58,709 nucleotides of DNA from Pantoea sp. AS-PWVM4 (GTDB taxonomy: Bacteria; Pseudomonadota; Gammaproteobacteria; Enterobacterales; Enterobacteriaceae). The notes under the pieces are model-generated. The model saw only the letters and a list, made by a program, of their open reading frames with translations. It ran no database searches and had not been told where the DNA came from. How positions within the stretch are numbered: the stretch's first letter is position 1; each line of letters starts with the position of its first letter. Of this stretch, positions 41,032 through 50,775 are shown one piece after another. The stretch covers positions 1 through 58,709 of the forward strand of contig NZ_ASZC01000025.1 in NCBI RefSeq assembly GCF_000468095.1. Direction: 5' to 3'. The position numbers and the translations under genes were made by a program.

Positions 41032-42318
41032 TTAATCATGGTGCCTGGAATGCTCGGTTTTGACCTGTTGCGTCATCATAAAATATCCCCACACCAGAAG
41101 AATGAAGTAGGGAGATTCACGGTTATAAAATTGCGAGTCGCCCATACTAAAATAGATAACCGGGATAGCTAATAATAAAGCTTCATAGCGCGGAGATTTA
41201 CCAAATAACGGCACCAGCAATAAACCAAGAAAAAAGCCCAGCATGATCATCCCGCCAACGATGCCTTGCAATGAAAAGCTCTCAACGAGATCGTTGTGGG
41301 TATGGTATTGAATATTGAGATAGGCGATTTCATTTTTCGGCTGATGTTTATCCAGCCATTCTTTCGTTTCCAGACTGCGCGTGTCGGCACTTTGCCCCCA
41401 CGGATGCTGCGTGAAGGCCCATAATCCTGCCTGCCACATGCCAAATCGTCCACCAATTGAGGTGCTCGGATCCCCTGCGGAATATTGCTGAACCTCGGTT
41501 TTAACCGTCTCTACGCGGTCAAAAAGTTGGTCTGAGTATTTGCTGAGGCTAAAAATACTGGTAAGCAGGATGGCTGAAAAAATGCCCAGCCAAATCAATC
41601 TTGAACGTCCGGGGGTGGTCACAATGTGATGCAACATACTGGCAATGCAGAACAGGCTGAACAATAAAATAGCGGAACGCGTTTGGGTAACGCCGAGCAA
41701 AATAAAGGAGACGACCAGGGTGATAAAATATGGCGCGGCGTAATGTCGTGGAAAAACACGGCGGAGAGACCACAAGGTCACCAGCGAAAGCACTGTGAAC
41801 ATATAAGCCCCAGAGGTTGCCGCGTCTGAATTAATTTTAGGGCGTTCTCCGGTATGGATAACTTGTTCAATCCCAATACAGGCAACAACGAAAATCGTGA
41901 GACACAAAATCAACGTCCCAACCTGGACCAGACGGGCAGGCAACCGCCATTCAGGAGACAGACGATAGACGCAGTAAATGACAAACGCCCCCAGAATCAT
42001 TCTTTTTCCACTGATTTTATAGTGTTCAGCAATCAGTGGTAACTGGTGGTTAATTGTTGTGATTGCCCAAACCCACTTACTCAGGCCTAAAAGAAGGACC
42101 AGGGTAGGTATCCAGTAAAAATAGAGTTTTTTCTCGCGCCACACCAGCCAGGCGAAGCTAAAAAACGAGATGTAGGTAAGCATGTAATAGGCGTTGCGGG
42201 AAATCTCTCCGGAGACAAAGAAAAATGCCATCGAGATTATTGTGAGAGAATAAAATATTATCCCTCTTCCCTGTTCAGTTTTCATGAGTTTAGAAATTTC
42301 AGCAATGCGCATCATCAT
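41032..42318 (-). CDS. waaL: O-antigen ligase WaaL
   Basis: The 428-aa polytopic protein (about twelve membrane segments) has the Wzy_C-type periplasmic loop ending in the motif YHTHNDLVESFSLQGIVGG with the conserved histidine, and the upstream TQTRSAILLF arginine. WaaL joins undecaprenyl-linked O-antigen to the completed core. Position within the core cluster supports the assignment. Three ATG codons in a row begin the gene. The region is A+T-richer than the heptose genes, as expected for a variable locus. Confidence 0.85.
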   Translation of the reverse strand: MMMRIAEISKLMKTEQGRGIIFYSLTIISMAFFFVSGEISRNAYYMLTYISFFSFAWLVWREKKLYFYWIPTLVLLLGLSKWVWAITTINHQLPLIAEHYKISGKRMILGAFVIYCVYRLSPEWRLPARLVQVGTLILCLTIFVVACIGIEQVIHTGERPKINSDAATSGAYMFTVLSLVTLWSLRRVFPRHYAAPYFITLVVSFILLGVTQTRSAILLFSLFCIASMLHHIVTTPGRSRLIWLGIFSAILLTSIFSLSKYSDQLFDRVETVKTEVQQYSAGDPSTSIGGRFGMWQAGLWAFTQHPWGQSADTRSLETKEWLDKHQPKNEIAYLNIQYHTHNDLVESFSLQGIVGGMIMLGFFLGLLLVPLFGKSPRYEALLLAIPVIYFSMGDSQFYNRESPYFILLVWGYFMMTQQVKTEHSRHHD

Positions 42319-42320
42319 TC

Positions 42321-43313
42321 TTATTTAAAAAATTTATGTTTAATATAATTAAGCATCCAGAAGAGACTGGCAGCGTACTCTTTTTTATGGAATTTTATCC
42401 GGGCAAAACGTTTCATCTCTTTATGATGGCGAGGTTTATCAAGATGCAGTGATGACCAGGGAGATAAACGATAATAATCTAAATAAAGATGTGAAAGATT
42501 ACCGCCGCTCCATGCATGCCAGGGTTTGCATTTTCCAGTGTAATGGATCATGACAGTATCATTAGGGGTGCTAAAATTATGCCAGACCTTGTTCGCAATG
42601 ATGTCGTAAATGAAATTGTATTTATCCGGCAATATCAGAGTGTCATTTTCCAGAAGGATGTTTAATGCATCCTGGTCGGGGAATCCAAAATTTGCACCCT
42701 GAGCAACTAATAAATCTATTATTTTCTGGGTGGTGTCATTCGCCAGCCAACGCGGGATATTGATCAACATAAAGCCAGAGTTAAAGTAATTGCCTTGTTT
42801 AAGGCCCAGCTTCGGACATTGATTCTGGCGTGCACGTACGGTGTCATTACTGGCACACAGGATGACATGGCTGATATCCAGCGTGAATAGCGGAGAATAA
42901 TCTCCCACCACTAATGTATCGGCATCAAGGTAGAAAACACGATCGCTATAACGAGCGACAGTTTCTGGAATCAGGAACCGATAATAAATACTCTTTGGAT
43001 AGCGTCCGACTGCGGGCAGCTTTTCCAGCCAACTATCATTGAAAAGATGGAGTGTTATGGCGAGCGGCTGGTTACCGGCCAATTGCTTCAGGCGATCAAT
43101 ATCATCATCAGCTAATGTATCGGTAAATATATGAATATGAAAAGCCGTAGTGGGATGGTGCTTTAGCAATGAAAAGAGGGTAATACCCATTCCTCTGGCA
43201 TAATTATGATTAATGCCAAAAGCAACATGTATAACCGATTCGTCGTTGTGAGGCAGCGTGTTAAGCAGTGTTTCGCTTTGCTGGACGGCCTCAGTATGAA
43301 GGTGTGTTGCCAT
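42321..43313 (-). CDS. LPS outer-core glycosyltransferase, GT8 family
   Basis: The 330-aa protein has the GT8 retaining galactosyl/glucosyltransferase layout: HVAFGINHNYARGMGITLFSL, the DxD motif FYLDADTLV, NSGFMLINIP, FPDQDALNILL and HYTGKCKPWH. E. coli WaaO, WaaI, WaaJ and WaaR belong to this family, so it probably adds a UDP-Glc- or UDP-Gal-derived hexose to the outer core. Donor and linkage cannot be read from sequence. It starts 10 bp after the GT9 gene and ends 2 bp before waaL. Confidence 0.85.
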   Translation of the reverse strand: MATHLHTEAVQQSETLLNTLPHNDESVIHVAFGINHNYARGMGITLFSLLKHHPTTAFHIHIFTDTLADDDIDRLKQLAGNQPLAITLHLFNDSWLEKLPAVGRYPKSIYYRFLIPETVARYSDRVFYLDADTLVVGDYSPLFTLDISHVILCASNDTVRARQNQCPKLGLKQGNYFNSGFMLINIPRWLANDTTQKIIDLLVAQGANFGFPDQDALNILLENDTLILPDKYNFIYDIIANKVWHNFSTPNDTVMIHYTGKCKPWHAWSGGNLSHLYLDYYRLSPWSSLHLDKPRHHKEMKRFARIKFHKKEYAASLFWMLNYIKHKFFK

Positions 43314-43322
43314 TATGCTGTA

Positions 43323-44399
43323 CTACCCCTGACTATTTTCAATAAATTTGCTAATTTTCATAATCTTATCTTCATTCAGACCAAACAGAACTTCGGCGGG
43401 CTGTTCAAATTTAAATCGAGTGGCGAAGACAAAAGTTGAGGCTTCAATGTTGTCGGGTCCAATAAACAAGACGCGATATACCGGACGCTGCTCTCTGATT
43501 TCACAGGGGCCATAGAACATAATTACCGGAACTTGCTGAGCATCGGCAATATAGGCATTTCCCGAATCAGATGCGATGTAAAAGTCCATCTGTGAGATAG
43601 CCCAGGGCACATCCTCTAAATTCAGCTGACCAATCAGGCTGATAATGTTTTTTTTGTCAGCAGTCAGCGTTAATAATTCATCCAGCCAGGGTTGTTCCGC
43701 CGGAGGTCCAAAAACATAAAACGTACAAGGCAGGGAGGACAATGACTCAATGATCTGAGCCCAGATGGCAGCAGGGATAGTCTTGGCTTTATTTCCGGCA
43801 GAGATACTGATGCCAATCTTTATACCTTGTACGGGAGTACTAAGCGGCAGGGGAATCGTGGTCGGAACATACAAAGGCGAGGTGGCATGTTTGGGAAAAT
43901 CGGTATAACGATAATCCCGATTAATGAGTTTCAGGTAGCTATCCAGCGTCAGACTCTGCCTGGTATGCTCAACGATGCCCGTCGCACTACGATAAAACAC
44001 TTTATGGTAGGACTTACGAACATAGGTCAGTAAAAATTGCTTATTTGGCGCATTGCATAATGACGCGAAGAACAGATTAACACTATTCGGCTGTGTCAGA
44101 TAAACATTGTCGTAGCGATTCATCAGGGTAAACGCCAGACAAAGTTTGCTCCATAAGCTGCGCTTTGCGTCTTCAATCAGATAGTAATGGGCGATGGTGT
44201 CATCATGACGTACCAAAGGCTCTACAGCACGGCTGATTAAAACGTCAGATTGGCCTAATGCACGCAACATCGGTGTAATATTAATAAAATCGCCGATCTT
44301 CGCTGTTTGGATGACTAAACTTTTTCCGGTGGGTTTTTTAAAAAGTTTCATCATGTACTGCAATGGCAGCAGCATCAGATAGATCAGAACATAATTCAT
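43323..44399 (-). CDS. Glycosyltransferase family 9 (heptosyltransferase-like), outer core
   Basis: The 358-aa product has a GT9-type start after a hydrophobic leader (MNYVLIYLMLLPLQYMMKL), the motif VIQTAKIGDFINITPMLRAL, and a C-terminal ASDSGNAYIADAQQVPVIMFYGPCEIRE in place of the usual DSG-MH-A-AL/LFGPT. It resembles the heptosyltransferase-IV/WaaU group but is diverged. It overlaps waaC by ATGA. The sugar it transfers is unknown. Confidence 0.72.
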   Translation of the reverse strand: MNYVLIYLMLLPLQYMMKLFKKPTGKSLVIQTAKIGDFINITPMLRALGQSDVLISRAVEPLVRHDDTIAHYYLIEDAKRSLWSKLCLAFTLMNRYDNVYLTQPNSVNLFFASLCNAPNKQFLLTYVRKSYHKVFYRSATGIVEHTRQSLTLDSYLKLINRDYRYTDFPKHATSPLYVPTTIPLPLSTPVQGIKIGISISAGNKAKTIPAAIWAQIIESLSSLPCTFYVFGPPAEQPWLDELLTLTADKKNIISLIGQLNLEDVPWAISQMDFYIASDSGNAYIADAQQVPVIMFYGPCEIREQRPVYRVLFIGPDNIEASTFVFATRFKFEQPAEVLFGLNEDKIMKISKFIENSQG

Positions 44400-45373
44400 T
44401 TTGCGTCTTCCGCTATTACAGTCTGAAGATGTGCCATTACTTCATCGGCTACCAAATCACCCAATGCTCTGGTTGGAGAAACAAGCGCCATCTGATTCTT
44501 CCCATATCCACCAATCAGCCCCGGATCCGTTGGGCCATACAGGGTGATGTTAGGGCGATCCAATGCTGCCGTAAGATGGCTCAACCCGGTATCAACGGAA
44601 ACCACAGCGCATGCTCCTGCCAACTGGCGAGCCACCTGCTCCAGTGTCAGACGTGGCAACACCTCAACATGGTCAAAACCTTCCGCCAGACGCAACGCGC
44701 GCTGATGCTCATGTTCGGCACCCCAGGGTAATTTCACGCGCAGACCGGTTGGTTGCACCAATTTAATAAGCTCGCGCCAGTGTGCTTCCGGCCAATGTTT
44801 ATTGTCGCGCGTCGTCGCGTGTAAAAACACCAGATACTGATGCGCATCTTGCGGCAGTGAACTCAGGAAATGTCCGGCGATCGCATAGTCACCCTGCGTG
44901 GTTGGTTTTTCATAACCGAGGCTTTTCGCGAACAGTTCACGAGTACGTTCTACCGCGTGCTGCTGTTTATTGATTTCATGGCGTTTGTCATACCACCAAC
45001 TGGCGAAGGGTTCGCGAGCGCTGCGGCTGTCCTGTCCGTGCTTCACGCCTTTTGCCAGGCGAGTGACCAACGCTGCGCTTTTGATCAACCCTTGCGCATC
45101 AATCACCACATCGTACTGACGTGACTGCAACTCACGTTTAAATAACACGCGTTCTTCACGTTGCTGGCTGCCAAACCAATGCTTACGCCAGCGGCGAATG
45201 GCGACCGGCATGACTTTATCCACGGCAGGATGCCATGCTGGAATTTGGGCAAAGTTTTCTTCCACCGCCCAATCAAAACGAATGCCGGGAATGGCCTGCA
45301 TCGCATCGGTTAATGCAGGCAGGGTGTGCAGTACGTCGCCCATTGAGGACGTTTTCACAATCAGGACGTGCAT
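44396..45373 (-). CDS. waaC: LPS heptosyltransferase I WaaC
   Basis: WaaC adds the first L-glycero-D-manno-heptose to Kdo2-lipid A. The 325-aa GT9 protein has VLIVKTSSMGDVLHTLPALTDA at the start, FLHATTRDNKHWPEAHWREL in the middle and VDTGLSHLTAALDRPNITLYGPTDP at the C-terminus. It follows waaF by 2 bp. Confidence 0.95.
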   Translation of the reverse strand: MHVLIVKTSSMGDVLHTLPALTDAMQAIPGIRFDWAVEENFAQIPAWHPAVDKVMPVAIRRWRKHWFGSQQREERVLFKRELQSRQYDVVIDAQGLIKSAALVTRLAKGVKHGQDSRSAREPFASWWYDKRHEINKQQHAVERTRELFAKSLGYEKPTTQGDYAIAGHFLSSLPQDAHQYLVFLHATTRDNKHWPEAHWRELIKLVQPTGLRVKLPWGAEHEHQRALRLAEGFDHVEVLPRLTLEQVARQLAGACAVVSVDTGLSHLTAALDRPNITLYGPTDPGLIGGYGKNQMALVSPTRALGDLVADEVMAHLQTVIAEDAK

Positions 45374-45375
45374 GT

Positions 45376-46419
45376 TTACTCCTGCGCCGCAGTTAGCAAA
45401 GCGCTTAATTCCTGGTGCACGCGCATCGGGTGAATATCTATCAGACTCTGGTGATAACCTTCTGCGGCATCCCCTTTCCGGACTTTGTGATAGCCGGTGA
45501 TCAGGCGAATGACTCGCGCCTGATGTGACAATGGCGGCGTGAAGTCAGGGCTGCTTGGCCCGTACAACGCGACCAGCGGGCGATTGAGCGCAGCGGCAAT
45601 ATGCATCAATCCGGAATCATTGCTCACCACCGCAGCACAGTGCGCCAGCAGAATGACCGCCTGCTCCAATTGGGTATCACCCGCAAGGTTTTTACAGTGA
45701 TGGCGCGCGGCTTCCGGCAGGGTCTGCACAATGGTATCGCCGGTTTCGCGATCTTTAGCCGAACCGAACAGCACCACCTGATAGCCTTCGCTGATGAGTT
45801 GTTCCGCCAACGCAGCATAATGATAATGTGGCCAGCGTTTTGCCGGACCAAACTCAGCGCCGGGGCAAAAGCCAATGACAGGACGATCGGCAGAAAGTCC
45901 AAACTGGGCGGCCGTCATGCGTTTCTCATCGTCTTCAACTCTGAGCTGCGGCCACAACAATGGCTGCGGCAGCTGCTGCGCAGATGGCACAGGTTTGTCG
46001 TAGCCCAACGCCACATAACGCTGAACCATTAACGGAAACGCTGCTTTATCCAGCACCCGCACATCATTCAATACGCCGTAACGCAGCTCACCACGCCAGC
46101 CAGTACGGCGTTTGATTCCGGCAAAAAACGGTACCAGCGCCGATTTGAAGGAGTTCGGCAGCACATAAGCGCGATCGTAGCCACTCGCCTGTAAGGTTTT
46201 GCCCAGCTGACGACGTTCGCCCAGCGCCAGGGCACCATGACCGAGTGGCATCGCCAGCGCCTGAGTGACTTCCGGCATACGTGACAGCAGCGGTCGGCAC
46301 CAGGCGGGTGCCATAACATCAATAACAGCCTCAGGATGCTCAGCCTTGAGCGTGCGATAGAGACTTTGCGACATCATCATATCGCCGACCCAGGAGGGGC
46401 CAATAACCAGAATTTTCAT
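45376..46419 (-). CDS. waaF: LPS heptosyltransferase II WaaF
   Basis: WaaF adds the second heptose of the inner core. The 347-aa protein starts MKILVIGPSWVGDMMMSQSLY and has the GT9 donor region CPGAEFGPAKRWP and SNDSGLMHIAAALNRPLVALYGPSSP. It follows hldD, 17 bp downstream, in the order hldD-waaF-waaC found in E. coli. Confidence 0.96.
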   Translation of the reverse strand: MKILVIGPSWVGDMMMSQSLYRTLKAEHPEAVIDVMAPAWCRPLLSRMPEVTQALAMPLGHGALALGERRQLGKTLQASGYDRAYVLPNSFKSALVPFFAGIKRRTGWRGELRYGVLNDVRVLDKAAFPLMVQRYVALGYDKPVPSAQQLPQPLLWPQLRVEDDEKRMTAAQFGLSADRPVIGFCPGAEFGPAKRWPHYHYAALAEQLISEGYQVVLFGSAKDRETGDTIVQTLPEAARHHCKNLAGDTQLEQAVILLAHCAAVVSNDSGLMHIAAALNRPLVALYGPSSPDFTPPLSHQARVIRLITGYHKVRKGDAAEGYHQSLIDIHPMRVHQELSALLTAAQE

Positions 46420-46436
46420 CGCTGCTGCCGGATCCC

Positions 46437-47369
46437 TTATGCGTTACGGTTCAGCCACACCATATATTCCGCAACCCCCTGGGCCACGGTTTTGAACGGC
46501 TTGTCATAACCCGCCGCACGGAGCCTGGTCAGATCTGCCTGGGTGTAGGCCTGATAGCGGCCTTTCAGCTTGTCCGGGAACGGGATGTATTCGATCTCGC
46601 CCTGCTGATGGAATTTCAGCACCGCATCCGCCACTTCCTGGAAGGACTCCGCACGGCCGGTACCGCAGTTGTAAATGCCGGAGATACCATTTTCCCAGCA
46701 CCACAGGTTCACCGCAGCCACGTCATCAACATGGATAAAATCGCGACGGAAAGTATCGCTGCCTTCAAACAGCTTTGGATTTTCGCCGTTGCTGATTTGC
46801 GTGTTGAGGTGGAATGCTACGCTTGCCATGCTGCCTTTATGGCCTTCACGCGGGCCGTACACATTGAAGTAACGGAAGCCGCACACCGGCGAATCCGCTT
46901 CCGGCAGAATCTGGCGCACGTAGTGGTCAAACAACATTTTCGAGTAGCCATAAACGTTGAGCGGCTGCTCGTATTGACGTTCTTCGATAAAGTTGTCGTT
47001 ACGACCGCCGTATGTGGCGGCAGAAGAGGCGTACAGGAAGGGGATTTCACGTTCCAGGCAGAAGTGCAGCAGATCTTTGGAATACTGATAGTTGTTGTCC
47101 ATCATGTATTTGCCGTCCCACTCGGTGGTGGCTGAGCAGGCACCTTCGTGGAACACCGCTTCAATCGGCCCCAGATCTTCACCGGACATGATGTAGGTGA
47201 GGAATTCCTCTTTATCCATGTAATCAGAGATGTCCAGATCCGCCAGGTTCACGAATTTGGTGCCATCTTTCAGATTATCCACCACCAGAATGTCAGTATG
47301 ACCGCGATCGTTCAACGCCTTGACGATGTTGCTGCCAATCATGCCAGCGCCACCCGTTACGATAATCAT
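46437..47369 (-). CDS. hldD: ADP-L-glycero-D-manno-heptose-6-epimerase
   Basis: HldD makes ADP-L-glycero-D-manno-heptose, the donor for WaaC, WaaF and WaaQ. The 310-aa SDR protein has the Rossmann motif MIIVTGGAGMIGSNIVKAL with NADP and the catalytic region SSAATYGG...YGYSKMLFD (YxxxK). It is the first gene of the core cluster and diverges from kbl across 231 bp. Confidence 0.97.
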   Translation of the reverse strand: MIIVTGGAGMIGSNIVKALNDRGHTDILVVDNLKDGTKFVNLADLDISDYMDKEEFLTYIMSGEDLGPIEAVFHEGACSATTEWDGKYMMDNNYQYSKDLLHFCLEREIPFLYASSAATYGGRNDNFIEERQYEQPLNVYGYSKMLFDHYVRQILPEADSPVCGFRYFNVYGPREGHKGSMASVAFHLNTQISNGENPKLFEGSDTFRRDFIHVDDVAAVNLWCWENGISGIYNCGTGRAESFQEVADAVLKFHQQGEIEYIPFPDKLKGRYQAYTQADLTRLRAAGYDKPFKTVAQGVAEYMVWLNRNA

Positions 47370-47600
47370 GTGCTTTGCCTTTAAACAGTTGGGGTGAAAC
47401 AGGAGGTTTCACGCACTAATACCTAACATCATAACATTTCAGCCCGCAGCAGGCAGCCAGATGACTCCGGAAGGCCGTCATATTTCACGTTCGCAGCGTG
47501 AACTATGCTGCAAAATGGAGATTTCATCGGCTGAAATGTCGTTGATACGCTTTTCTATCAGTAATATGTGCCAAAATTTTGCTATATGAGGAGCAGAATC

Positions 47601-48797
47601 ATGTCCAGTCGATTTTATTCGCAAATCCGTCAACAACTTGAGACAACGCGTCAGGATGGATTGTTCAAACAGGAACGCACGATTACCTCGCCACAACAGG
47701 CAGAAATCAATGTTGGCAACGGTCAGCCGGTCATCAATTTTTGCGCCAATAATTATCTGGGGCTGGCGAATCATCCGGCGTTAATTCAGGCCGCCAAAGA
47801 GGGAATGGATACACACGGTTTCGGCATGGCTTCAGTGCGCTTTATCTGTGGAACTCAGGACATCCATCAGCAATTGGAACGTAAGCTGGCTGAGTTCCTC
47901 GGCATGGAAGACGCTATCCTCTTTTCCTCCTGCTTTGACGCAAATGGCGGCTTGTTTGAAACCTTGCTGGATGCGGAAGATGCCATTATTTCCGATGCGC
48001 TTAATCATGCCTCGATCATTGATGGTGTTCGCCTGTGCAAAGCGCAGCGCTACCGCTATGCCAACAACGATATGAACGAACTGCGCGCCCGGCTGGAGGA
48101 TGCACGCGACAACGGTGCGCGTCATATCCTGATTGCCACCGATGGGGTGTTCTCCATGGATGGCGTGATTGCCAACTTGCAAGGCATTTGCGATCTGGCG
48201 GATGAGTTTGATGCGCTGGTAATGGTGGATGATTCACATGCGGTTGGCTTTGTCGGGGCCAGCGGTCGCGGCACTCATGAATATTGTCAGGTAATGGATC
48301 GCATCGATATTTTGACCGGGACGCTGGGTAAAGCGCTTGGTGGGGCGTCCGGGGGGTATGTTGCCGCGAAAAAAGAGGTCGTTGAATGGCTGCGTCAGCG
48401 TTCACGCCCTTATCTGTTCTCCAACTCACTGGCCCCGGCCATTGTCGCTGCGTCGTTGCGGGTTCTGGAAATCCTCAGTGAAGGTGATGGATTGCGCCAG
48501 CGTCTGTGGGAAAACGCGCGCTATTTCCGCGAGAAAATGAGCGCCGCCGGGTTTACCCTGGCCGGTGCCGACCACGCCATCATTCCGGTGATGCTTGGGG
48601 AGGCAAAAGTCGCGCAGGAGTTTGCCCGTTTGCTGCAACAAGAAGGGATCTACGTGACGGGTTTCTTCTATCCGGTGGTGCCAAGAGGCCAGGCGCGTAT
48701 CCGTACCCAAATTTCAGCGGGTCATACCCAGGCGCAACTGGAACATGCGGTAGCGGCCTTTACCCGTATTGGTCAGCAGTTGGGCGTTATCGTCTGA
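47601..48797 (+). CDS. kbl: 2-amino-3-ketobutyrate CoA ligase
   Basis: Kbl splits 2-amino-3-ketobutyrate with CoA into glycine and acetyl-CoA, the second step of threonine breakdown. The 398-aa PLP enzyme has VINFCANNYLGLA, SCFDANGG, DDSHAVGF and the PLP lysine in GTLGKALGGASGG. The ATG at 47601 with GAGGAG upstream gives the E. coli length; an 11-codon extension was rejected. It is followed by tdh at 10 bp. Confidence 0.96.
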   Translation: MSSRFYSQIRQQLETTRQDGLFKQERTITSPQQAEINVGNGQPVINFCANNYLGLANHPALIQAAKEGMDTHGFGMASVRFICGTQDIHQQLERKLAEFLGMEDAILFSSCFDANGGLFETLLDAEDAIISDALNHASIIDGVRLCKAQRYRYANNDMNELRARLEDARDNGARHILIATDGVFSMDGVIANLQGICDLADEFDALVMVDDSHAVGFVGASGRGTHEYCQVMDRIDILTGTLGKALGGASGGYVAAKKEVVEWLRQRSRPYLFSNSLAPAIVAASLRVLEILSEGDGLRQRLWENARYFREKMSAAGFTLAGADHAIIPVMLGEAKVAQEFARLLQQEGIYVTGFFYPVVPRGQARIRTQISAGHTQAQLEHAVAAFTRIGQQLGVIV

Positions 48798-48807
48798 GGA
48801 GCCGACA

Positions 48808-49836
48808 ATGAAAGCACTCGCGAAATTAAAAGCAGAAGAAGGCATCTGGATGATCACCGATGCGCCGATCCCGGAACCCGGTCATAACGATCTGCTGATA
48901 AAAATCCGGAAAACCGCCATCTGCGGTACTGATATTCACATCTACAACTGGGACGACTGGTCGCGTAAAACCATTCCGGTACCGATGATCACCGGCCATG
49001 AATATGTCGGGGAAGTGGTGGCTATCGGCCAGGAAGTGAAAGGCTTCACGATCGGCGATCGCGTGTCGGGAGAAGGGCATATCACCTGCGGCCACTGTCG
49101 TAATTGTCGGGCCGGGCGTACCCACCTGTGCCGCAACGCCATCGGCGTTGGGGTGAATCGCCAGGGGTGCTTCGCCGAGTATCTGGTAATTCCCGCCTTT
49201 AACGCCTTCAAAATCCCCGACAATATCTCCGATGAACTGGCGGCGATTTTTGACCCATTCGGTAATGCCGTACATACCGCCTTGTCGTTTGATTTAGTGG
49301 GCGAGGATGTGTTGATTGCCGGTGCCGGGCCAATTGGCATCATGGCTGCTGCGGTGTGCAAACATGTCGGTGCACGCAATGTGGTGATCACGGACATCAA
49401 CGAATATCGCCTCGATCTGGCACGCAAAATGGGTGTCACACGCGCTGTCAACGTTGCTCAGGAGAATCTGCGTGACGTGATGGCATCCCTCGGTATGACT
49501 GAAGGCTTTGATGTTGGGCTGGAGATGTCCGGCGCGCCTCCGGCGTTTCGTAGCATGCTGGAAGTGATGAATCACGGTGGACGTATTGCGCTGCTTGGCA
49601 TTCCGCCGGGTGAGATGGCGATCGACTGGAACCTGGTGATCTTCAAGGGGCTGTTTATTAAAGGCATTTACGGACGAGAGATGTTCGAAACCTGGTATAA
49701 AATGGCGGCGTTGATTCAATCCGGCCTCGATCTGACGCCAGTTATCACCCACCGTTTCCCTGTTGATGACTTCCAATCAGGGTTTGACGAAATGCGTTCC
49801 GGTCACTCAGGCAAAGTGGTGCTGAGCTGGGATTAG
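48808..49836 (+). CDS. tdh: L-threonine 3-dehydrogenase
   Basis: Tdh oxidises threonine to 2-amino-3-ketobutyrate using NAD, the reaction before Kbl. The 342-aa zinc alcohol-dehydrogenase-family protein has the catalytic zinc site ICGTDIHIYNWDDW with Cys38, the GHEYVGEV glutamate, the structural four-cysteine lobe (CGHCRNCRAGRTHLC) and the Rossmann motif GAGPIGIMAA. The start at 48808 matches E. coli. Confidence 0.97.
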   Translation: MKALAKLKAEEGIWMITDAPIPEPGHNDLLIKIRKTAICGTDIHIYNWDDWSRKTIPVPMITGHEYVGEVVAIGQEVKGFTIGDRVSGEGHITCGHCRNCRAGRTHLCRNAIGVGVNRQGCFAEYLVIPAFNAFKIPDNISDELAAIFDPFGNAVHTALSFDLVGEDVLIAGAGPIGIMAAAVCKHVGARNVVITDINEYRLDLARKMGVTRAVNVAQENLRDVMASLGMTEGFDVGLEMSGAPPAFRSMLEVMNHGGRIALLGIPPGEMAIDWNLVIFKGLFIKGIYGREMFETWYKMAALIQSGLDLTPVITHRFPVDDFQSGFDEMRSGHSGKVVLSWD

Positions 49837-49842
49837 GTGATT

Positions 49843-49866
49843 ACCCGGCGTTCAGGCCGGGTTTTA
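49843..49866 (+). terminator. Terminator of kbl-tdh
   Basis: ACCCGGC (49843-49849) and GCCGGGT (49856-49862) form a 7-bp stem with a 6-nt loop followed by TTTT. It lies 7 bp beyond the tdh stop and abuts the stop codon of the convergent yibQ. Confidence 0.82.
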
Positions 49867-50772
49867 TTAAAAAAGCTGCTTAAGCGAATCGATAAGTGGG
49901 CTTTCAACAATACTTTCTTCCAATATATCAACAGCCCGACTCTGCGGCACCGGAGCCAATGGTTTGCTGACCTTACAGATGCCTGGCGCCCGGAAGTGCG
50001 GCTGTGGCTCAGATTGTGGTTTGGTCGGTGGCATTGTGGTGCCCGGATGCAGTGGCTCATTCAACAACTGGCTGGGTCTTACCAGGGTGATATCGGCAGG
50101 TAAGGTTGGCAGCATTTGTTGCAGGACCCGCACCGTATTGGGATGAGGGTGCCCGATCGCAATGGCATAGCCATCACGCTGCGCCAGTTTTACTGCGCGG
50201 GTGAATTGCTGGCGAATAGCGGCATCATTCTGGCTGTCATCAAGAAATACCCGACGTTTCAGCACCTTCACATGGGTGCCCTGCGCTGCGGGAATCGACT
50301 GGCTATTGCCGATGGTCATGCTATCCAGAAAGTAAAAGTTATAGTGATTCAGTACCTGCATCACTTTCTGCATTCCCGGCAGACTTGAGGTCATCTTGCT
50401 GCCCATATGGTTGTTCAGGCCTACCGCGTAGGGCACTTTACCAACGGCATCACGAATAATGCGTTCAATTTCCGCACTGGACATCTCCGGGGTGAGCGTA
50501 TCCTTCTCCAATGGCTGCTTGCTGAGAGGGGCCATTGGCAGATGGATAAGGACTTCATGCCCGCTTTGATGAGCTTTTGTCGCCATCTCGCGTGCATAGG
50601 TTGCATTGGGTAGTACGGCAACAGAAACTGCGGCAGGCATCTGCAACACTTTGTTCTCTTCGACTGGTCGATAGCCAAAGTCGTCAATGACGATGGAGAG
50701 TTTGCCTGCATGGGCGGAAAGTGACAAAAACAGGCCGCACAAGGCGGCAGAGAGTTTATGAGGTTGAAACAA
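49867..50772 (-). CDS. yibQ: Divergent polysaccharide deacetylase YibQ
   Basis: The 301-aa secreted protein has a signal peptide ending AHA-GKL and a NodB-like divergent polysaccharide deacetylase domain (LSIVIDDFGYRPVEENKV, HEVLIHLPMAPL, GLNNHMGSKMTS, FLDSMTIG, AIAIGHPHPNTV). Substrate is not established. The likely start is TTG at 50772 with GGAAG upstream, since the next in-frame ATG falls inside the fold. The C-terminus is Pro-rich and differs from E. coli. It follows envC by 3 bp. Confidence 0.88.
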   Translation of the reverse strand: MFQPHKLSAALCGLFLSLSAHAGKLSIVIDDFGYRPVEENKVLQMPAAVSVAVLPNATYAREMATKAHQSGHEVLIHLPMAPLSKQPLEKDTLTPEMSSAEIERIIRDAVGKVPYAVGLNNHMGSKMTSSLPGMQKVMQVLNHYNFYFLDSMTIGNSQSIPAAQGTHVKVLKRRVFLDDSQNDAAIRQQFTRAVKLAQRDGYAIAIGHPHPNTVRVLQQMLPTLPADITLVRPSQLLNEPLHPGTTMPPTKPQSEPQPHFRAPGICKVSKPLAPVPQSRAVDILEESIVESPLIDSLKQLF

Positions 50773-50775
50773 AGC

